Of a stretch of DNA of 64,000 bases, positions 1-8,462 are shown piece after piece. Origin of the DNA: Nostocoides sp. (GTDB taxonomy: Bacteria; Actinomycetota; Actinomycetes; Actinomycetales; Dermatophilaceae). The position numbers and the translations under genes are program-made. Below the pieces are notes generated by a model. The model worked only from the letters and a program-made list of their open reading frames with translations, ran no database searches and had not been told where the DNA came from. Numbering within the stretch: position 1 is the first letter of the stretch; each line of letters opens with the position of its first letter. The stretch spans positions 222,005 through 286,004 of the forward strand of contig JADJEA010000029.1 in assembly GCA_016702415.1 (NCBI GenBank). Reading direction: 5' to 3'.

Positions 1-2076
1 GCCGCGTGCTTCATCGACTCCCTGGCGACGATGAATATCCCGTGCATCGGTTACGGCATCCGCTACGAATACGGCATCTTCCGGCAGACCTTCGTCGAAG
101 GCCGCCAGGTCGAGCAGCCGGACGCGTGGCTGGCGCTGGGCTCGCCGTGGGAGTTCCCGCACCCGGAGAACGCGGTCCGGGTCGACTTCGGTGGGCACAC
201 TCAGACGTATGCCGACGAGGACGGCACCCCGCGGACCCGCTGGGTGCCGGAGTGGAATGTCCTGGGCATCCCCTACAACTACATGGTCCCCGGCTACCAC
301 AACGGCCGCGTCAACACCCTGCGCTTGTGGAGCGCGGTCGCGACCAAGGCCTTCGACCTGGCCATCTTCAACTCCGGCGACTACGCCGAGGCCGTGCGCG
401 CGCAGACATTCGCCGAGAACATCTCCAAGGTTCTCTACCCGGAGGACTCCACCCCCCAGGGCCGCGAGCTGCGCCTGCAGCAGCAGTACTTCTTCGTCGC
501 ATGCTCGCTGCGCGACTTCATCGACCGGGAGTTGCCGCAGGACTTCGACCTCGCCGATCTGCCCGACCGGATCATCTTCCAGCTCAACGACACTCACCCG
601 GTCATCGCGGTGCCGGAGCTCATGCGGCTGCTCGTCGACGAGCGCAAGATGGACTGGGACCAGGCGTGGGCGATCACCCAGAAGTGCTTCGCCTACACCT
701 GCCACACGCTGCTTCCGGAGGCGTTGGAGGTCTGGCCCACCGACCTCCTCGGCCGGCTCCTGCCGCGCCACCTCGAGATCATCTACCGCATCAACGACGA
801 GTTCCTCACCGAGGTCCGCGAGGCTTTCCCCGGTGACGAGATGCGCATTCGCCGGATGTCGATCGTCACCGACTATCCCGAGCGTGCCGTCCGGATGGCC
901 TATCTCGCCACCGTTGCCGGCTCCAAGGTCAACGGTGTCGCTGCGCTTCACTCCCAGTTGCTGCGCGACAAGGTGCTCCCGGACTTCTCCGAGTTCTGGC
1001 CCGACAAGTTCACCAATGTCACCAATGGCGTCACCCCGCGCCGGTTCATCCGCTTGGCCAACTGGAACTTCTCCCGGCTCATCAACGAGACCATCGGGGT
1101 CGGGTGGGTCACCGATCTCGATCGGCTCGCCGAACTCGAGCCGTATGCCGAGGACGCCGACTTCCGCGCCCGCTTCCGTGAGGTGAAGGTCGCCAACAAG
1201 GAGCGCCTGCGGATGCTGCTCGAGGCGAGGGACGGCATACTCCTCCCGCATGACCACATGCTCGACGTGATGGTCAAGCGCCTCCACGAATACAAGCGAC
1301 AGACGCTGAAACTGCTCCACATCGTCTCTGTCTACGAGCAGATCATCTCCGGTGAGGTCGATCCCGCCTCCGTCACGCCGCGGACCTTCGTCTTCGGCGC
1401 CAAGGCGGCGCCCGGATATCGCATGGCCAAGGAGATCATTCATCTCATCAATGCCGTCGGCGCCAGGATCAATAGTGACGAGCGGACCGGCGGCAAGCTC
1501 TTCGTCGCGTTCCCGGCGAACTACAATGTCACGCTCGCCGAGAAGCTCATCCCGGCGGCCGATCTCTCCGAGCAGATCTCTCTCGCCGGAAAGGAAGCCT
1601 CCGGAACGGGCAATATGAAGTTCGCCCTCAACGGGGCGCTGACGATCGGGACCGATGACGGCGCCAATGTCGAGATCCGCAAACTCGTCGGCGACGACAA
1701 TTTCTTCCTCTTCGGGATGACCGAGCCCCAGGTCGCCGAACTCCAGGCGCAGGGCTATGTGCCCAGCCACGTCTACGAGACCAACCCGCTGCTCAAGCGG
1801 GCCATGGACCTGCTCGCGAGTGGGCACTTCACCGAGGGCAATCGCGAATCGGTCGCCCCCGTGGTCTCCGACCTGCTCTACAACGACCGCTTCCTGACGC
1901 TGGCCGACTTCCAGTCCTATATCGACGCGCAGGCCAAGGTGGACGCGGCGTATGCCGACGAGGACGCCTGGACGCACGCGGCGATCCTCAATGTCGCCCG
2001 GACCGGGTTCTTCTCCTCCGACCGCTCGATGCGCGACTACCTCGACCGCATCTGGCACACCAAGCCGTTGAAGTAG
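1..2076 (+). CDS. glgP: Glycogen/maltodextrin phosphorylase (GT35), 5'-truncated by window edge
   Basis: Cytoplasmic PLP enzyme that phosphorolyses alpha-1,4-glucan ends to glucose-1-phosphate. The frame is open from base 1, so the N-terminus lies outside the window; 691 codons are visible, against roughly 800-840 residues in complete family members. Visible family motifs are GYGIRYEYG near the start, QLNDTHP and KRLHEYKRQ in the middle, and EASGTGNMKF, whose lysine (codon at 1618-1620) should carry the PLP Schiff base. The C-terminus ends normally (HTKPLK, TAG). The next gene converges on it with a 17-nt gap. There is no sign of decay. The family assignment is secure; whether glycogen or maltodextrin is the main substrate cannot be told from this part. 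Confidence 0.97.
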   Translation, partial: AACFIDSLATMNIPCIGYGIRYEYGIFRQTFVEGRQVEQPDAWLALGSPWEFPHPENAVRVDFGGHTQTYADEDGTPRTRWVPEWNVLGIPYNYMVPGYHNGRVNTLRLWSAVATKAFDLAIFNSGDYAEAVRAQTFAENISKVLYPEDSTPQGRELRLQQQYFFVACSLRDFIDRELPQDFDLADLPDRIIFQLNDTHPVIAVPELMRLLVDERKMDWDQAWAITQKCFAYTCHTLLPEALEVWPTDLLGRLLPRHLEIIYRINDEFLTEVREAFPGDEMRIRRMSIVTDYPERAVRMAYLATVAGSKVNGVAALHSQLLRDKVLPDFSEFWPDKFTNVTNGVTPRRFIRLANWNFSRLINETIGVGWVTDLDRLAELEPYAEDADFRARFREVKVANKERLRMLLEARDGILLPHDHMLDVMVKRLHEYKRQTLKLLHIVSVYEQIISGEVDPASVTPRTFVFGAKAAPGYRMAKEIIHLINAVGARINSDERTGGKLFVAFPANYNVTLAEKLIPAADLSEQISLAGKEASGTGNMKFALNGALTIGTDDGANVEIRKLVGDDNFFLFGMTEPQVAELQAQGYVPSHVYETNPLLKRAMDLLASGHFTEGNRESVAPVVSDLLYNDRFLTLADFQSYIDAQAKVDAAYADEDAWTHAAILNVARTGFFSSDRSMRDYLDRIWHTKPLK

Positions 2077-2093
2077 GCCTTCTCGGACCTGCT

Positions 2094-3833
2094 TCAGGCG
2101 GTTCCGGTGAGGGCGGCGAGCGAGGCGACGAGGTCGTTGGCGCCGGTCACCGGCACTCTGGTTCGGGCCAGGAGCAGTCCGACGATCCGCAGGGCGCGGA
2201 TCGTGTCGGCAGCCAGGGGGTCGGTCGGGTCGCGCAGGAGCTTTTGCACCGTCTGGTTGTTGGCGTTGAACACCAGCGTCGGCAGGCGGCGACGCCCGCC
2301 CTCGGTCTGACCCGCGGGCCACCACAGCACCGGGCGCGACGACGGCTCGAAGTGGGCGATCTCGATGAGAACCGGATCGTCGACGAGAGCGGCGGCCGCC
2401 GCGTCGAGGAGTCGACCGCCGCGGTCGATATCGGCATACGGCTCGGGGTGGGCGAGTTGGGCGATATCGAGGCGGGTCATCTCGGTGAACCGCTGCGCGC
2501 CCTGCTCCTGGTTGACCACCTGGAGGAGGTCGACCTCGTGCGGTCCACCGGCGTTGACGACCAGCGACCCGGCGTGGATGGCGACGTCGCGGACGGCATC
2601 GAAGGCGTCGGCGTCCGCGACATACGCGATCGACTCCGCGTCGTGGGCCAGGAGGTCCTCGATGGTCTTTTCGCCCTGGGTCGTGGTGAAGGGGAGGGTC
2701 GAGCGGAGCAGGTCGCGGATGTCGACGCCGCGGACGGCGAGCGCGCGCAGCCCGGCGGCGTGGAGCCGGATGATGTCGGCGAAGACGTCCTGATGCAGGC
2801 CGTGGACCATGATCAGCTCGCCGAGGAGGCGGGTGCCCAGACGCTCGCGGACGAGTTGCAGGGAGGTCGTCTCCTGCAGCGACTCCCGGGAGGCGGTCAG
2901 CGGCAGGTCGCCGGCGTCGATGACGGCGCGGCAGAAGAACGCCCAGTCGGGGAGCAACTGATCGTCGGAGTCCGCGACAAGCATGCCGTTGGAGTAGATC
3001 CGGTCCCCGGTTCGGTGACCGGGCGCCGCCGTGTAGGGCAGGACGAAGCCGAGCCCCCGGACGTTGAGCAACGAGGAGTCCAGGGGGACGATCCCCATCG
3101 CCTCGAAGCCGAGCCGCTCCGAGCACCACGCGAGTTGCTCCTCGACGCCCCGATCCCAGGGCGGGACGTTCATCGACAGGAGGTCGCCCGCCACCCGGAC
3201 CGGGACGTCGAGGATCTCGGCGAAATCCGTCGTGAGGCGGCGCAGGGTGGCCTCGCTGCACCATTCGAGATCGCCGTGGCGAGGTTGGACGCGGACCTCC
3301 GTGCCCGGCGAGTCGAGGGCCACCTCGGATCGGCCGATGGTGAAGGTCCCGTCGCCATGTCCCACCCAGAGGATGGTGTCGGCGTCGGGGGTTCGGGCGG
3401 AGCGGGAGCGAACCTCCACAGTGTCGGCGACGAGGAAACACGACAGGAGCCCGATGCCGAATTGCCCCAGGAATTTGCGCCGCGCCGCCGCGAAGTCGTC
3501 ACGCTTGGAGGAACTGCCGATCGTCGCCAGGAGCGTGCGCATCTCCTCGCCAGTCAGGCCGATCCCGTTGTCCTTGACCACCATGGGTTCGTTGCGCACG
3601 GACGGAGTGATGTCGATGGAGCCGGTGTGGTGGGGTTCGAGGCGGCGCCGGGCCTCGATAGCGTCACGAGCGTTTTGGATGAGTTCGCGAAGGTAGACCT
3701 GTTCGCTGCTGTAAAGGTGGTGGCTGAGGATGTCGACGATGCCACGAAGGTCGACCCGGAACTGCTCGCGCAAGGACTCTCCCGAAGGACGCACGGATTC
3801 GCGGACACTGTATCCGGCTGGGCGCGAAGGCAC
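2094..3833 (-). CDS. HSP90-family (HtpG-like) ATPase chaperone
   Basis: A 579-residue GHKL-type ATPase of the HSP90 family, probably a cytoplasmic chaperone. The N-terminal ATP-binding domain shows LRELIQNARDA (ExxN box, residues about 49-59), KDNGIGL (about 92-98) and GQFGIGLLSCF (about 123-133), matching the HtpG pattern. Middle-domain sequence follows, including a TASRESLQE-type segment. It is shorter than E. coli HtpG (about 620) and its C-terminal dimerisation region is not clearly recognisable, as in many actinobacterial HSP90-like proteins. The start used is GTG at 3833; no strong Shine-Dalgarno sequence is visible, so the exact N-terminus is uncertain. It converges on glgP, whose stop is 17 nt away. 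Confidence 0.9.
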   Translation of the reverse strand: MPSRPAGYSVRESVRPSGESLREQFRVDLRGIVDILSHHLYSSEQVYLRELIQNARDAIEARRRLEPHHTGSIDITPSVRNEPMVVKDNGIGLTGEEMRTLLATIGSSSKRDDFAAARRKFLGQFGIGLLSCFLVADTVEVRSRSARTPDADTILWVGHGDGTFTIGRSEVALDSPGTEVRVQPRHGDLEWCSEATLRRLTTDFAEILDVPVRVAGDLLSMNVPPWDRGVEEQLAWCSERLGFEAMGIVPLDSSLLNVRGLGFVLPYTAAPGHRTGDRIYSNGMLVADSDDQLLPDWAFFCRAVIDAGDLPLTASRESLQETTSLQLVRERLGTRLLGELIMVHGLHQDVFADIIRLHAAGLRALAVRGVDIRDLLRSTLPFTTTQGEKTIEDLLAHDAESIAYVADADAFDAVRDVAIHAGSLVVNAGGPHEVDLLQVVNQEQGAQRFTEMTRLDIAQLAHPEPYADIDRGGRLLDAAAAALVDDPVLIEIAHFEPSSRPVLWWPAGQTEGGRRRLPTLVFNANNQTVQKLLRDPTDPLAADTIRALRIVGLLLARTRVPVTGANDLVASLAALTGTA

Positions 3834-3932
3834 TCAATCCCGAGGGTCGCCATGTCGGGATGGGGGCGGGATGGGGCCCGGGAGGGCCCACGTATTCCTG
3901 GCGAGCATCGCCACTCTGCTACCTTTCCGTCC

Positions 3933-4250
3933 GTGGTTTGGTGGCGGAAGGTTGACGACCCGCATCAATCCGACGACCCGCTGTTGGCCGCCCTCCCGGC
4001 CTCCGAGCCGGACGGGGTGTCGGCCGATGGGCAGGGGCCGCTCGAGACCGACGCCGACCGGCTTGCGCCGAGGCTCGAGTCCGAAGCCCCCCAGGCGCCA
4101 GCCCGGCACGCGCACCCTCCCACCGAGACGGCCGCGGCGGTGACTCCGGCTCCAGCCGACGGCGATCCTCGGCCCCACGACCCCGGCCCACTCAGGGCCG
4201 ATCACGAGCATCCGCTCACCTCTCCCTCACCCTTAGGAAGGTCCAGCTCG
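3933..4250 (+). other. In-frame, stop-free upstream extension of the Roadblock gene with its own leaderless-type promoter
   Basis: The 417-bp gap between the HSP90 start and the Roadblock ATG contains an uninterrupted frame from GTG 3933 continuous with the Roadblock ORF. It reads as a D/P/A/E-rich, probably disordered segment of 106 codons starting VVWWRKVDDPHQ. Third codon positions are mostly G/C, as in real genes here. A TACCTT element at 3920-3925 sits 7 nt before the GTG, the same geometry as other probable leaderless starts in the window. Either the protein is made in a long form (227 aa) and a short form (121 aa), or this is simply leader sequence. Coding status is inferred, not shown. 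Confidence 0.4.
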
Positions 4251-4616
4251 ATGGCTGACTACCAGGCCTCGCTCAACGAAGCCATGAAGATCGACGGCGC
4301 CCTCGGCGTCGCCCTCGTCGACTCCCAGAGCGGCATGGCCCTCGCCACCGCGGGCAACCCCGACGGCCTCGACCTCTCCGTTGCCGCCGCCGGCAACTCC
4401 AATGTGGTCCAGGCGAAGCTGCGCACGATGCGCGACCTCGGTCTCGACCAGAAGCTCGAGGACATCCTGATCACCCTCGAGACGCAGTACCACATCATCC
4501 GGACCTTCTCCCGCGAGGACGGCATCTTCCTCTACCTGGTCCTGGACAAGTCCAAGGCCAACCTCGCGATGGCCCGCTTCAAGCTCGCCGGGATCGAGCG
4601 CCAGCTGGTGATCTGA
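4251..4616 (+). CDS. Roadblock/LC7 domain protein
   Basis: A 121-residue protein consisting of a single Roadblock/LC7 fold, the MglB-like family that binds or regulates small GTPases and scaffolds in bacteria. It shows the typical start (MADYQASLNEAMKIDGALG), the ALVDSQSGMALA strand pair and the C-terminal KLAGIERQLVI helix. ATG 4251 is supported by AGGAAGG at 4234-4240, 9-10 nt upstream. No GTPase (MglA-like) gene is adjacent, which is common for orphan Roadblock proteins in actinobacteria. The frame continues upstream to GTG 3933, so a longer form is possible. Function beyond the fold is unknown. Confidence 0.85.
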   Translation: MADYQASLNEAMKIDGALGVALVDSQSGMALATAGNPDGLDLSVAAAGNSNVVQAKLRTMRDLGLDQKLEDILITLETQYHIIRTFSREDGIFLYLVLDKSKANLAMARFKLAGIERQLVI

Positions 4617-4692
4617 CCCGGGGCGCCCTCGGCGCTGGGCCTCCCCCGAACCTGGGCACGCCCCAATGGGGGGCGCTGACGCGGGGGCTCCG

Positions 4693-4823
4693 AACTTGAG
4701 CACGCCAAATCGACTTGAGCACGCCAGACATGGCGTGCTCAAGTCGATTTGGCGTGCTCAAGTTGTGTTGCCGTGGTCAGGTTGTGTTGGCGTGCTCACG
4801 TTCGTCTCGCGTGCTCAAGTTCC
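4693..4823. repeat. Palindromic repeat array 1 (ACTTGAGCACGCC / GGCGTGCTCAAGT family)
   Basis: A perfect inverted repeat has arms at 4693-4726 and 4731-4764 (34 nt each) separated by the tetraloop GACA. Each arm contains two copies of ACTTGAGCACGCC or its complement, 19 nt apart. To the right, further direct copies of GTGCTCAAGTT-like sequence continue with an exact 19-bp period (starts at 4735, 4754, 4773, 4792, 4811), some degenerate. It fills most of the 313-bp gap between the Roadblock gene and the Ddl-like gene. Related arrays lie at 51669-51838 and 59861-60031. No coding function is seen. Confidence 0.9.
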
Positions 4824-4929
4824 ACCCACCCAACGGGCTGGAGCTGGGCGGAGGGGGGCGGCACTTGAGTCGGGGCGAGTGGTACCTCAGGCGGAGGACG
4901 GGGGCGGCGCGGCATACGACCCTGGAGGC

Positions 4930-6054
4930 ATGAGAGGGGACTCACCACGACAGGCCGCGCCCACGACTCGGGTCGCCGTCCTCGCCGACGCGCACACCGA
5001 CTGGGCACCGGCCGTTGCGGCCGGCATCGCGGAGCGGCATACCGTGCTCGCGCTCACGGTTTCGAGCGGGATCTGGTTCCTCGGCAGCAACCCGCTGGGC
5101 TCCACACGGGCTGCCTCCGCCGGGGCGGCGATGGCCATGCTCGGGACGGCCGATGTCGTGCTCCCGCTCGATCCCAGCCCTCCGGTTCTCGGGCTCGCGC
5201 GAGTCAGCGGGCTCCCCTGCGGCCAGTCGCCCACTACCGCCGACCTCGCCGCGGACTGGTGGACCGTGCGCCTGGTCGCCGAGGACGCCGGGGTCAGCCT
5301 TCCGGCCGGCATCCGGGTCGGTCGGCACGCGGCTCGGGCGCTGGACTACCTCGGGCCCGTCACCATCCGTCCCGGCCGGCCGCGCGCACCCGGCCCGCGC
5401 CGACACATCACCGACGCCGCTGACCTGGCCCCCGCGCTCGAGCACGCCTTGTCGTATGCCGATCACGCCGTCGTCGAGGAAACCCCCGTCGGTGAGGTGG
5501 TCACTGTCGCGCTGGTGCGTCGGCCCGACGGCGCCGTCGCGGTCTCCACGGCCGCGCTCGTCGACGCCGTCGCCTCCATCGCCTCGACCATGCGTGCCCC
5601 CACGACGATCACACCCACGACGATCACACCCACCACGCCCGCGCCCACGACGGGGGCGTCGGCCAGCCTTACGGCACCCGCCCTCGCCACGACGACAGCG
5701 ACGACAACCTCGACAGCGCGCGACCCGTGGGGGCTCCAAAGCTGCGGCGGGCGGTCGGGGGCCCGCCCGCCGCACACGTCCGACTGCTGGCCCGAATGCC
5801 GGCCCGCGGACCGGGCAACCCCCGCCGCGGACCGGGAACGCATCGACCGGGCAGCGCTCACCCTCATGACGGCCCTGGGCGCCCACGGACTCGTCACGAT
5901 GTCCTTCGTCGTCGACGACGGTCCACCGGTCCTCGTCGACCTCGACGTCCTGCCCGACCTCGGCCCGCGCTCCCCCGCGATACGCCTCCTGAGGTCAGAG
6001 GGAACCCGCTACGCCGACCTCCTCGACCTCCTCGTCTCCGGTGCCCGCCCGTGA
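4930..6054 (+). CDS. D-alanine-D-alanine-ligase-like ATP-grasp protein, degenerate, with Thr/Pro-rich insertion
   Basis: About 374 residues resembling Ddl-type ATP-grasp ligases from end to end. An N-terminal VLGLARVSGLPCGQSP block (about 95-110) matches the Ddl segment before the ATP-grasp domain, HAVVEETPVGEVVTVAL (about 180-196) matches the EEFIPGREVTVAV region, and a C-terminal VDLDVLPDLGPRSP matches the E-x-N-T-L-P-G Mg-binding loop. The metal ligands E and N appear as D and D. The central ATP-binding segment is replaced by a low-complexity stretch of repeated TTITP plus T/A runs (about residues 220-260). An active ligase is therefore unlikely; the protein may bind a nucleotide or peptide, or be decaying. 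The ATG is only 1 nt after GGAGG; GTG 4879 in the same frame is an alternative start. Confidence 0.6.
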   Translation: MRGDSPRQAAPTTRVAVLADAHTDWAPAVAAGIAERHTVLALTVSSGIWFLGSNPLGSTRAASAGAAMAMLGTADVVLPLDPSPPVLGLARVSGLPCGQSPTTADLAADWWTVRLVAEDAGVSLPAGIRVGRHAARALDYLGPVTIRPGRPRAPGPRRHITDAADLAPALEHALSYADHAVVEETPVGEVVTVALVRRPDGAVAVSTAALVDAVASIASTMRAPTTITPTTITPTTPAPTTGASASLTAPALATTTATTTSTARDPWGLQSCGGRSGARPPHTSDCWPECRPADRATPAADRERIDRAALTLMTALGAHGLVTMSFVVDDGPPVLVDLDVLPDLGPRSPAIRLLRSEGTRYADLLDLLVSGARP

Positions 6055-6085
6055 CCTTTGGACCCGACGGGGCGGGCGGCGGCCA

Positions 6086-6091
6086 TACTGT
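6086..6091 (+). promoter_or_regulatory. Probable leaderless -10 element TACTGT for the histidine kinase gene
   Basis: TACTGT lies 4 nt before GTG 6096, close to the geometry repeated at several isolated genes here (TAnnnT, 6-7 nt, start codon) and with no Shine-Dalgarno sequence. An alternative start, GTG 6051, overlaps the stop of the upstream gene as GTGA. Confidence 0.4.
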
Positions 6092-6095
6092 CGCC

Positions 6096-7523
6096 GTGAC
6101 GCCCGACCCGACTGCACCGGCGCCAGGCGCCGGTCGCTCAGCGGGCCAGTCGCCCACGCCCGGCGAGCCGCCACCGGATGGCCCGACCCTAGCGATGCCC
6201 GTGACGCCGCCGAGTCCACCGCCACCGACAGCACACGCCTTCCCGTCGCGTACCGCCCTCGAGAGCCTGCGGCTCCCCGAGTTCCTCGACACCTGGTGGC
6301 CGGAGATCGCCGCCGCGGGAGCAACGGTCATCCTGTCGATCTGGCAGATCCTCGCCGGCGGATCTGGCCTCACCGTGGTCTCCGCGGTCGCCGTCGCCGC
6401 GGCGGCCGCGACCTTCCGGCGCCGTCCCGGCCTCGGGGTCCTCCTCCTCTGGGGGGCCCTTTTCTGGGTGTATGCCGCGGGCACCTCCCTCCCGTGGACG
6501 GGCGTTCTCGTCTCGGCGCTCCTCTCGTTCGGGACGGCCCGATTCGGCAACCGGCTCGAGCGGGGGCTGGGTGTGTTGTCGATCCTCATCATCCCGGTCG
6601 CTGCGGTGCTGGGCCTCGAGCGGTGGCGGATCGGAGCCGCCATCGACATGTGGCGCACCGGGCAGAGCGTCCCGATCCCGTGGACCCGCATCGTCGGCGA
6701 CCTCAGCCGGCCCATGCTCCTGTGGGCCTTCGTCCTGGTTCTCCCGTGGATTCTCGGCCGGGTGGCGTTGTCGGTCGCCAGGTCGCGAGAGCGTGAGGAG
6801 CATGCCCAACGCCAGCAGGCGCAGGCGGAGCGGGAGCGGGTATATGCCCAGGAGGTCGCCGAACTCCGCGCCGGCCAGGCCCAGCTCGCCCGGGATGTCC
6901 ACGATGTCGTCGGGCACTCCCTCGCCGTCATCCTCGCTCAGGCCGAGTCCGCGCAGTACCTCCAGGACGACGAGACCGACAAGATGCGTGAGACCCTCGC
7001 CAATGTCGCGACCTCGGCGCGCCGCTCCCTCCAGGATGTCCGCGCCGTCCTCTCCCCCTCGTCACCCGCTGGCAAGCCCCCCGCGACCGGCCTCGACGCC
7101 CTCATCGACGGGGTCGCCACCGCCGGCAACGACGTGCGCCGGCGGATCGACGGCACCCCACGACCGCTGCCGCCCGATCTCGAGCAGGTCGCCTACCGGG
7201 TGCTGCAGGAAATGCTGACCAATGCCCTCAAACACGGCCACCGCGGCGGGCCGGTCTGGGTCGACCAGGCGTGGCCGGCGGACTGGCGATCGGCATACCT
7301 CCGCCTGGAGGTGCGCAATCTCGTCGACGACACCCGCCCGGCGGGGACCGCGGAGGGGGCGCCGGGCGGGGGTTTGGGGATCGCGGGGATGAGATACCGC
7401 CTCGAGACGGCGGGCGGGCAGCTGGCCGTGACCTCCGGCCACGAGGGGGGTGGCACAGTATTCACCGCGACCGCGTGGCTGCCGCTGCGCGCCGCCGAGG
7501 TGGACCTGGAGGGGACGCGATGA
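6096..7523 (+). CDS. Two-component sensor histidine kinase (HisKA_3/NarL-partner type)
   Basis: A 475-residue membrane sensor kinase. After a Pro-rich N-terminal tail, residues about 70-225 contain several hydrophobic segments (WWPEIAAAGATVILSIWQIL, VLLLWGALFWVYAAG, LLWAFVLVLPWIL) likely forming four to six membrane helices. A charged Q/E/R-rich linker follows, then the dimerisation/phosphoacceptor motif ARDVHDVVGHSLAVI with the histidine, and a HATPase domain with N-box EMLTNALKHG and G-box GGGLGIAGMRYR. It is followed 30 nt later by its likely partner response regulator. GTG 6096 is preferred because of the -10 element just before it; GTG 6051 (overlapping the previous stop) is possible. 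The signal sensed is unknown. Confidence 0.88.
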   Translation: MTPDPTAPAPGAGRSAGQSPTPGEPPPDGPTLAMPVTPPSPPPPTAHAFPSRTALESLRLPEFLDTWWPEIAAAGATVILSIWQILAGGSGLTVVSAVAVAAAAATFRRRPGLGVLLLWGALFWVYAAGTSLPWTGVLVSALLSFGTARFGNRLERGLGVLSILIIPVAAVLGLERWRIGAAIDMWRTGQSVPIPWTRIVGDLSRPMLLWAFVLVLPWILGRVALSVARSREREEHAQRQQAQAERERVYAQEVAELRAGQAQLARDVHDVVGHSLAVILAQAESAQYLQDDETDKMRETLANVATSARRSLQDVRAVLSPSSPAGKPPATGLDALIDGVATAGNDVRRRIDGTPRPLPPDLEQVAYRVLQEMLTNALKHGHRGGPVWVDQAWPADWRSAYLRLEVRNLVDDTRPAGTAEGAPGGGLGIAGMRYRLETAGGQLAVTSGHEGGGTVFTATAWLPLRAAEVDLEGTR

Positions 7524-7553
7524 CGGGGTTGGCACGATGAGGACGGCGGACCG

Positions 7554-8213
7554 ATGAGCGACATTGCGGTGCTCCTGGTCGACGACCAGGAACTCTTCCG
7601 CGCCGGAGTGGCCCGGATTCTCAACGCGCAGGACGGCATCACCGTGGTCGGTGAGGCCGCCGACGGAACCGAGGCGGTGGCCGCCGTCGACGCGCTGGCC
7701 CCCGACGTCGTCCTCATGGACATCCGGATGCCGGGGATGGACGGGGTCGAAGCGACCCGCCAGATCTTCGCCCCCGCGCGCGTGGCGTCCCGGGACAAGC
7801 CGGTGCGCGTCGTCGTCCTGACGACCTTCAACCTCGACGACCGGGCCGCGACCGCGATCCGTCACGGGGCCAGCGGATTCCTGCTCAAGGACGCGACGCC
7901 GCGGATGCTGGCCGAGGCCATCGCCACCGTCCACGCCGGCAATGCCGTTCTCGGACCGCGGGACCTGACCACCCTCCTCGACGGGGAGTTCCGGGCCAAG
8001 GCGGCGGTGCCCGCGGCATACGGCACCCTGACCGACAAGGAACGCGAGGTCCTGGGACTGGTCGCGCGCGGTCTCTCCAACGCCGAGATCGGCGCGACGG
8101 TCTATGCGAGCGAGTCAACCGTCAAGACCCACGTGGGCGGCATCTTGCGCAAGCTCGCGCTGCGCGACCGGGTCCAGATCGTCGTCTTCGCCCACGAGCA
8201 CGGGCTCGTCTGA
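7554..8213 (+). CDS. LuxR/NarL-family response regulator
   Basis: A 219-residue DNA-binding response regulator. The receiver domain (1-125) has the acidic pair DDQELFRAG, the phospho-acceptor aspartate in VVLMDIRMPG, Thr in VLTTFN and Lys in LLKDATP. The C-terminal LuxR helix-turn-helix (about 150-215) reads LTDKEREVLGLVARGLSNAE then ASESTVKTHVGGILRKL. It lies 30 nt downstream of the histidine kinase in the same orientation, so the two are probably one transcription unit and a cognate pair. Target genes are not evident; the downstream gene is convergent. Confidence 0.95.
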   Translation: MSDIAVLLVDDQELFRAGVARILNAQDGITVVGEAADGTEAVAAVDALAPDVVLMDIRMPGMDGVEATRQIFAPARVASRDKPVRVVVLTTFNLDDRAATAIRHGASGFLLKDATPRMLAEAIATVHAGNAVLGPRDLTTLLDGEFRAKAAVPAAYGTLTDKEREVLGLVARGLSNAEIGATVYASESTVKTHVGGILRKLALRDRVQIVVFAHEHGLV

Positions 8214-8220
8214 TCCGCGG

Positions 8221-8250
8221 ACCAGCCGCCGCTCGACCAGCCGCCGCTCG
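8221..8250. repeat. Two tandem 15-bp units in a convergent intergenic gap
   Basis: ACCAGCCGCCGCTCG occurs twice head to tail (8221-8235, 8236-8250) between the response regulator stop and the DUF5302 stop. It is one of several short tandem arrays in intergenic gaps of this window. Confidence 0.7.
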
Positions 8251-8273
8251 ACCGCCCGGCACACCGGGTCGAA

Positions 8274-8462
8274 TCAGCCTCCGGCCTTGCGCCGGAACAT
8301 CTTCTGGTGCGCCTCCGAGCCGTGGGAGTGTTCCACCTTGCCGCCCTCGCCGCCGGCGCTGACGTTGACGCCGCCGCCGCCCGCCTTGCGGTCGAGCGCC
8401 TCACGGAACTTCCGCTTCGTCTCCTCGTCCGGCACCGCTCGTTTGGGCTTGTCCTTGCTCAT
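8274..8462 (-). CDS. DUF5302 small conserved actinobacterial protein
   Basis: A 62-residue hydrophilic protein with the DUF5302 pattern: basic N-terminus MSKDKPKRAVPDEETKRKFR, a glycine-rich centre, and the conserved tail HQKMFRRKAGG. ATG 8462 is chosen over the in-frame upstream start at 8537 because a Shine-Dalgarno-like AAAGGATGG precedes it and homologues begin at MSKDK-type sequence. Function is unknown; the composition suggests a soluble, possibly nucleic-acid-associated protein. It is transcribed toward the response regulator and has no operon partner. Confidence 0.85.
   Translation of the reverse strand: MSKDKPKRAVPDEETKRKFREALDRKAGGGGVNVSAGGEGGKVEHSHGSEAHQKMFRRKAGG

Noticed and set aside
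3834..4250. Riboswitch or structured leader in the gap before the Roadblock gene
   Set aside because: No recognisable riboswitch consensus; the stretch behaves like coding sequence.
2244..4616. Long plus-strand ORF of 790 codons covering the HSP90 gene
   Set aside because: It is the antisense of a clearly recognisable HSP90 gene; only its last part (from 3933 or 4251) is plausible coding sequence.
4693..4764. Ordinary rho-independent terminator
   Set aside because: The stem is 34 bp with a 4-nt loop and no U-tract, and the same unit recurs upstream of a promoter region at 59.9 kb.
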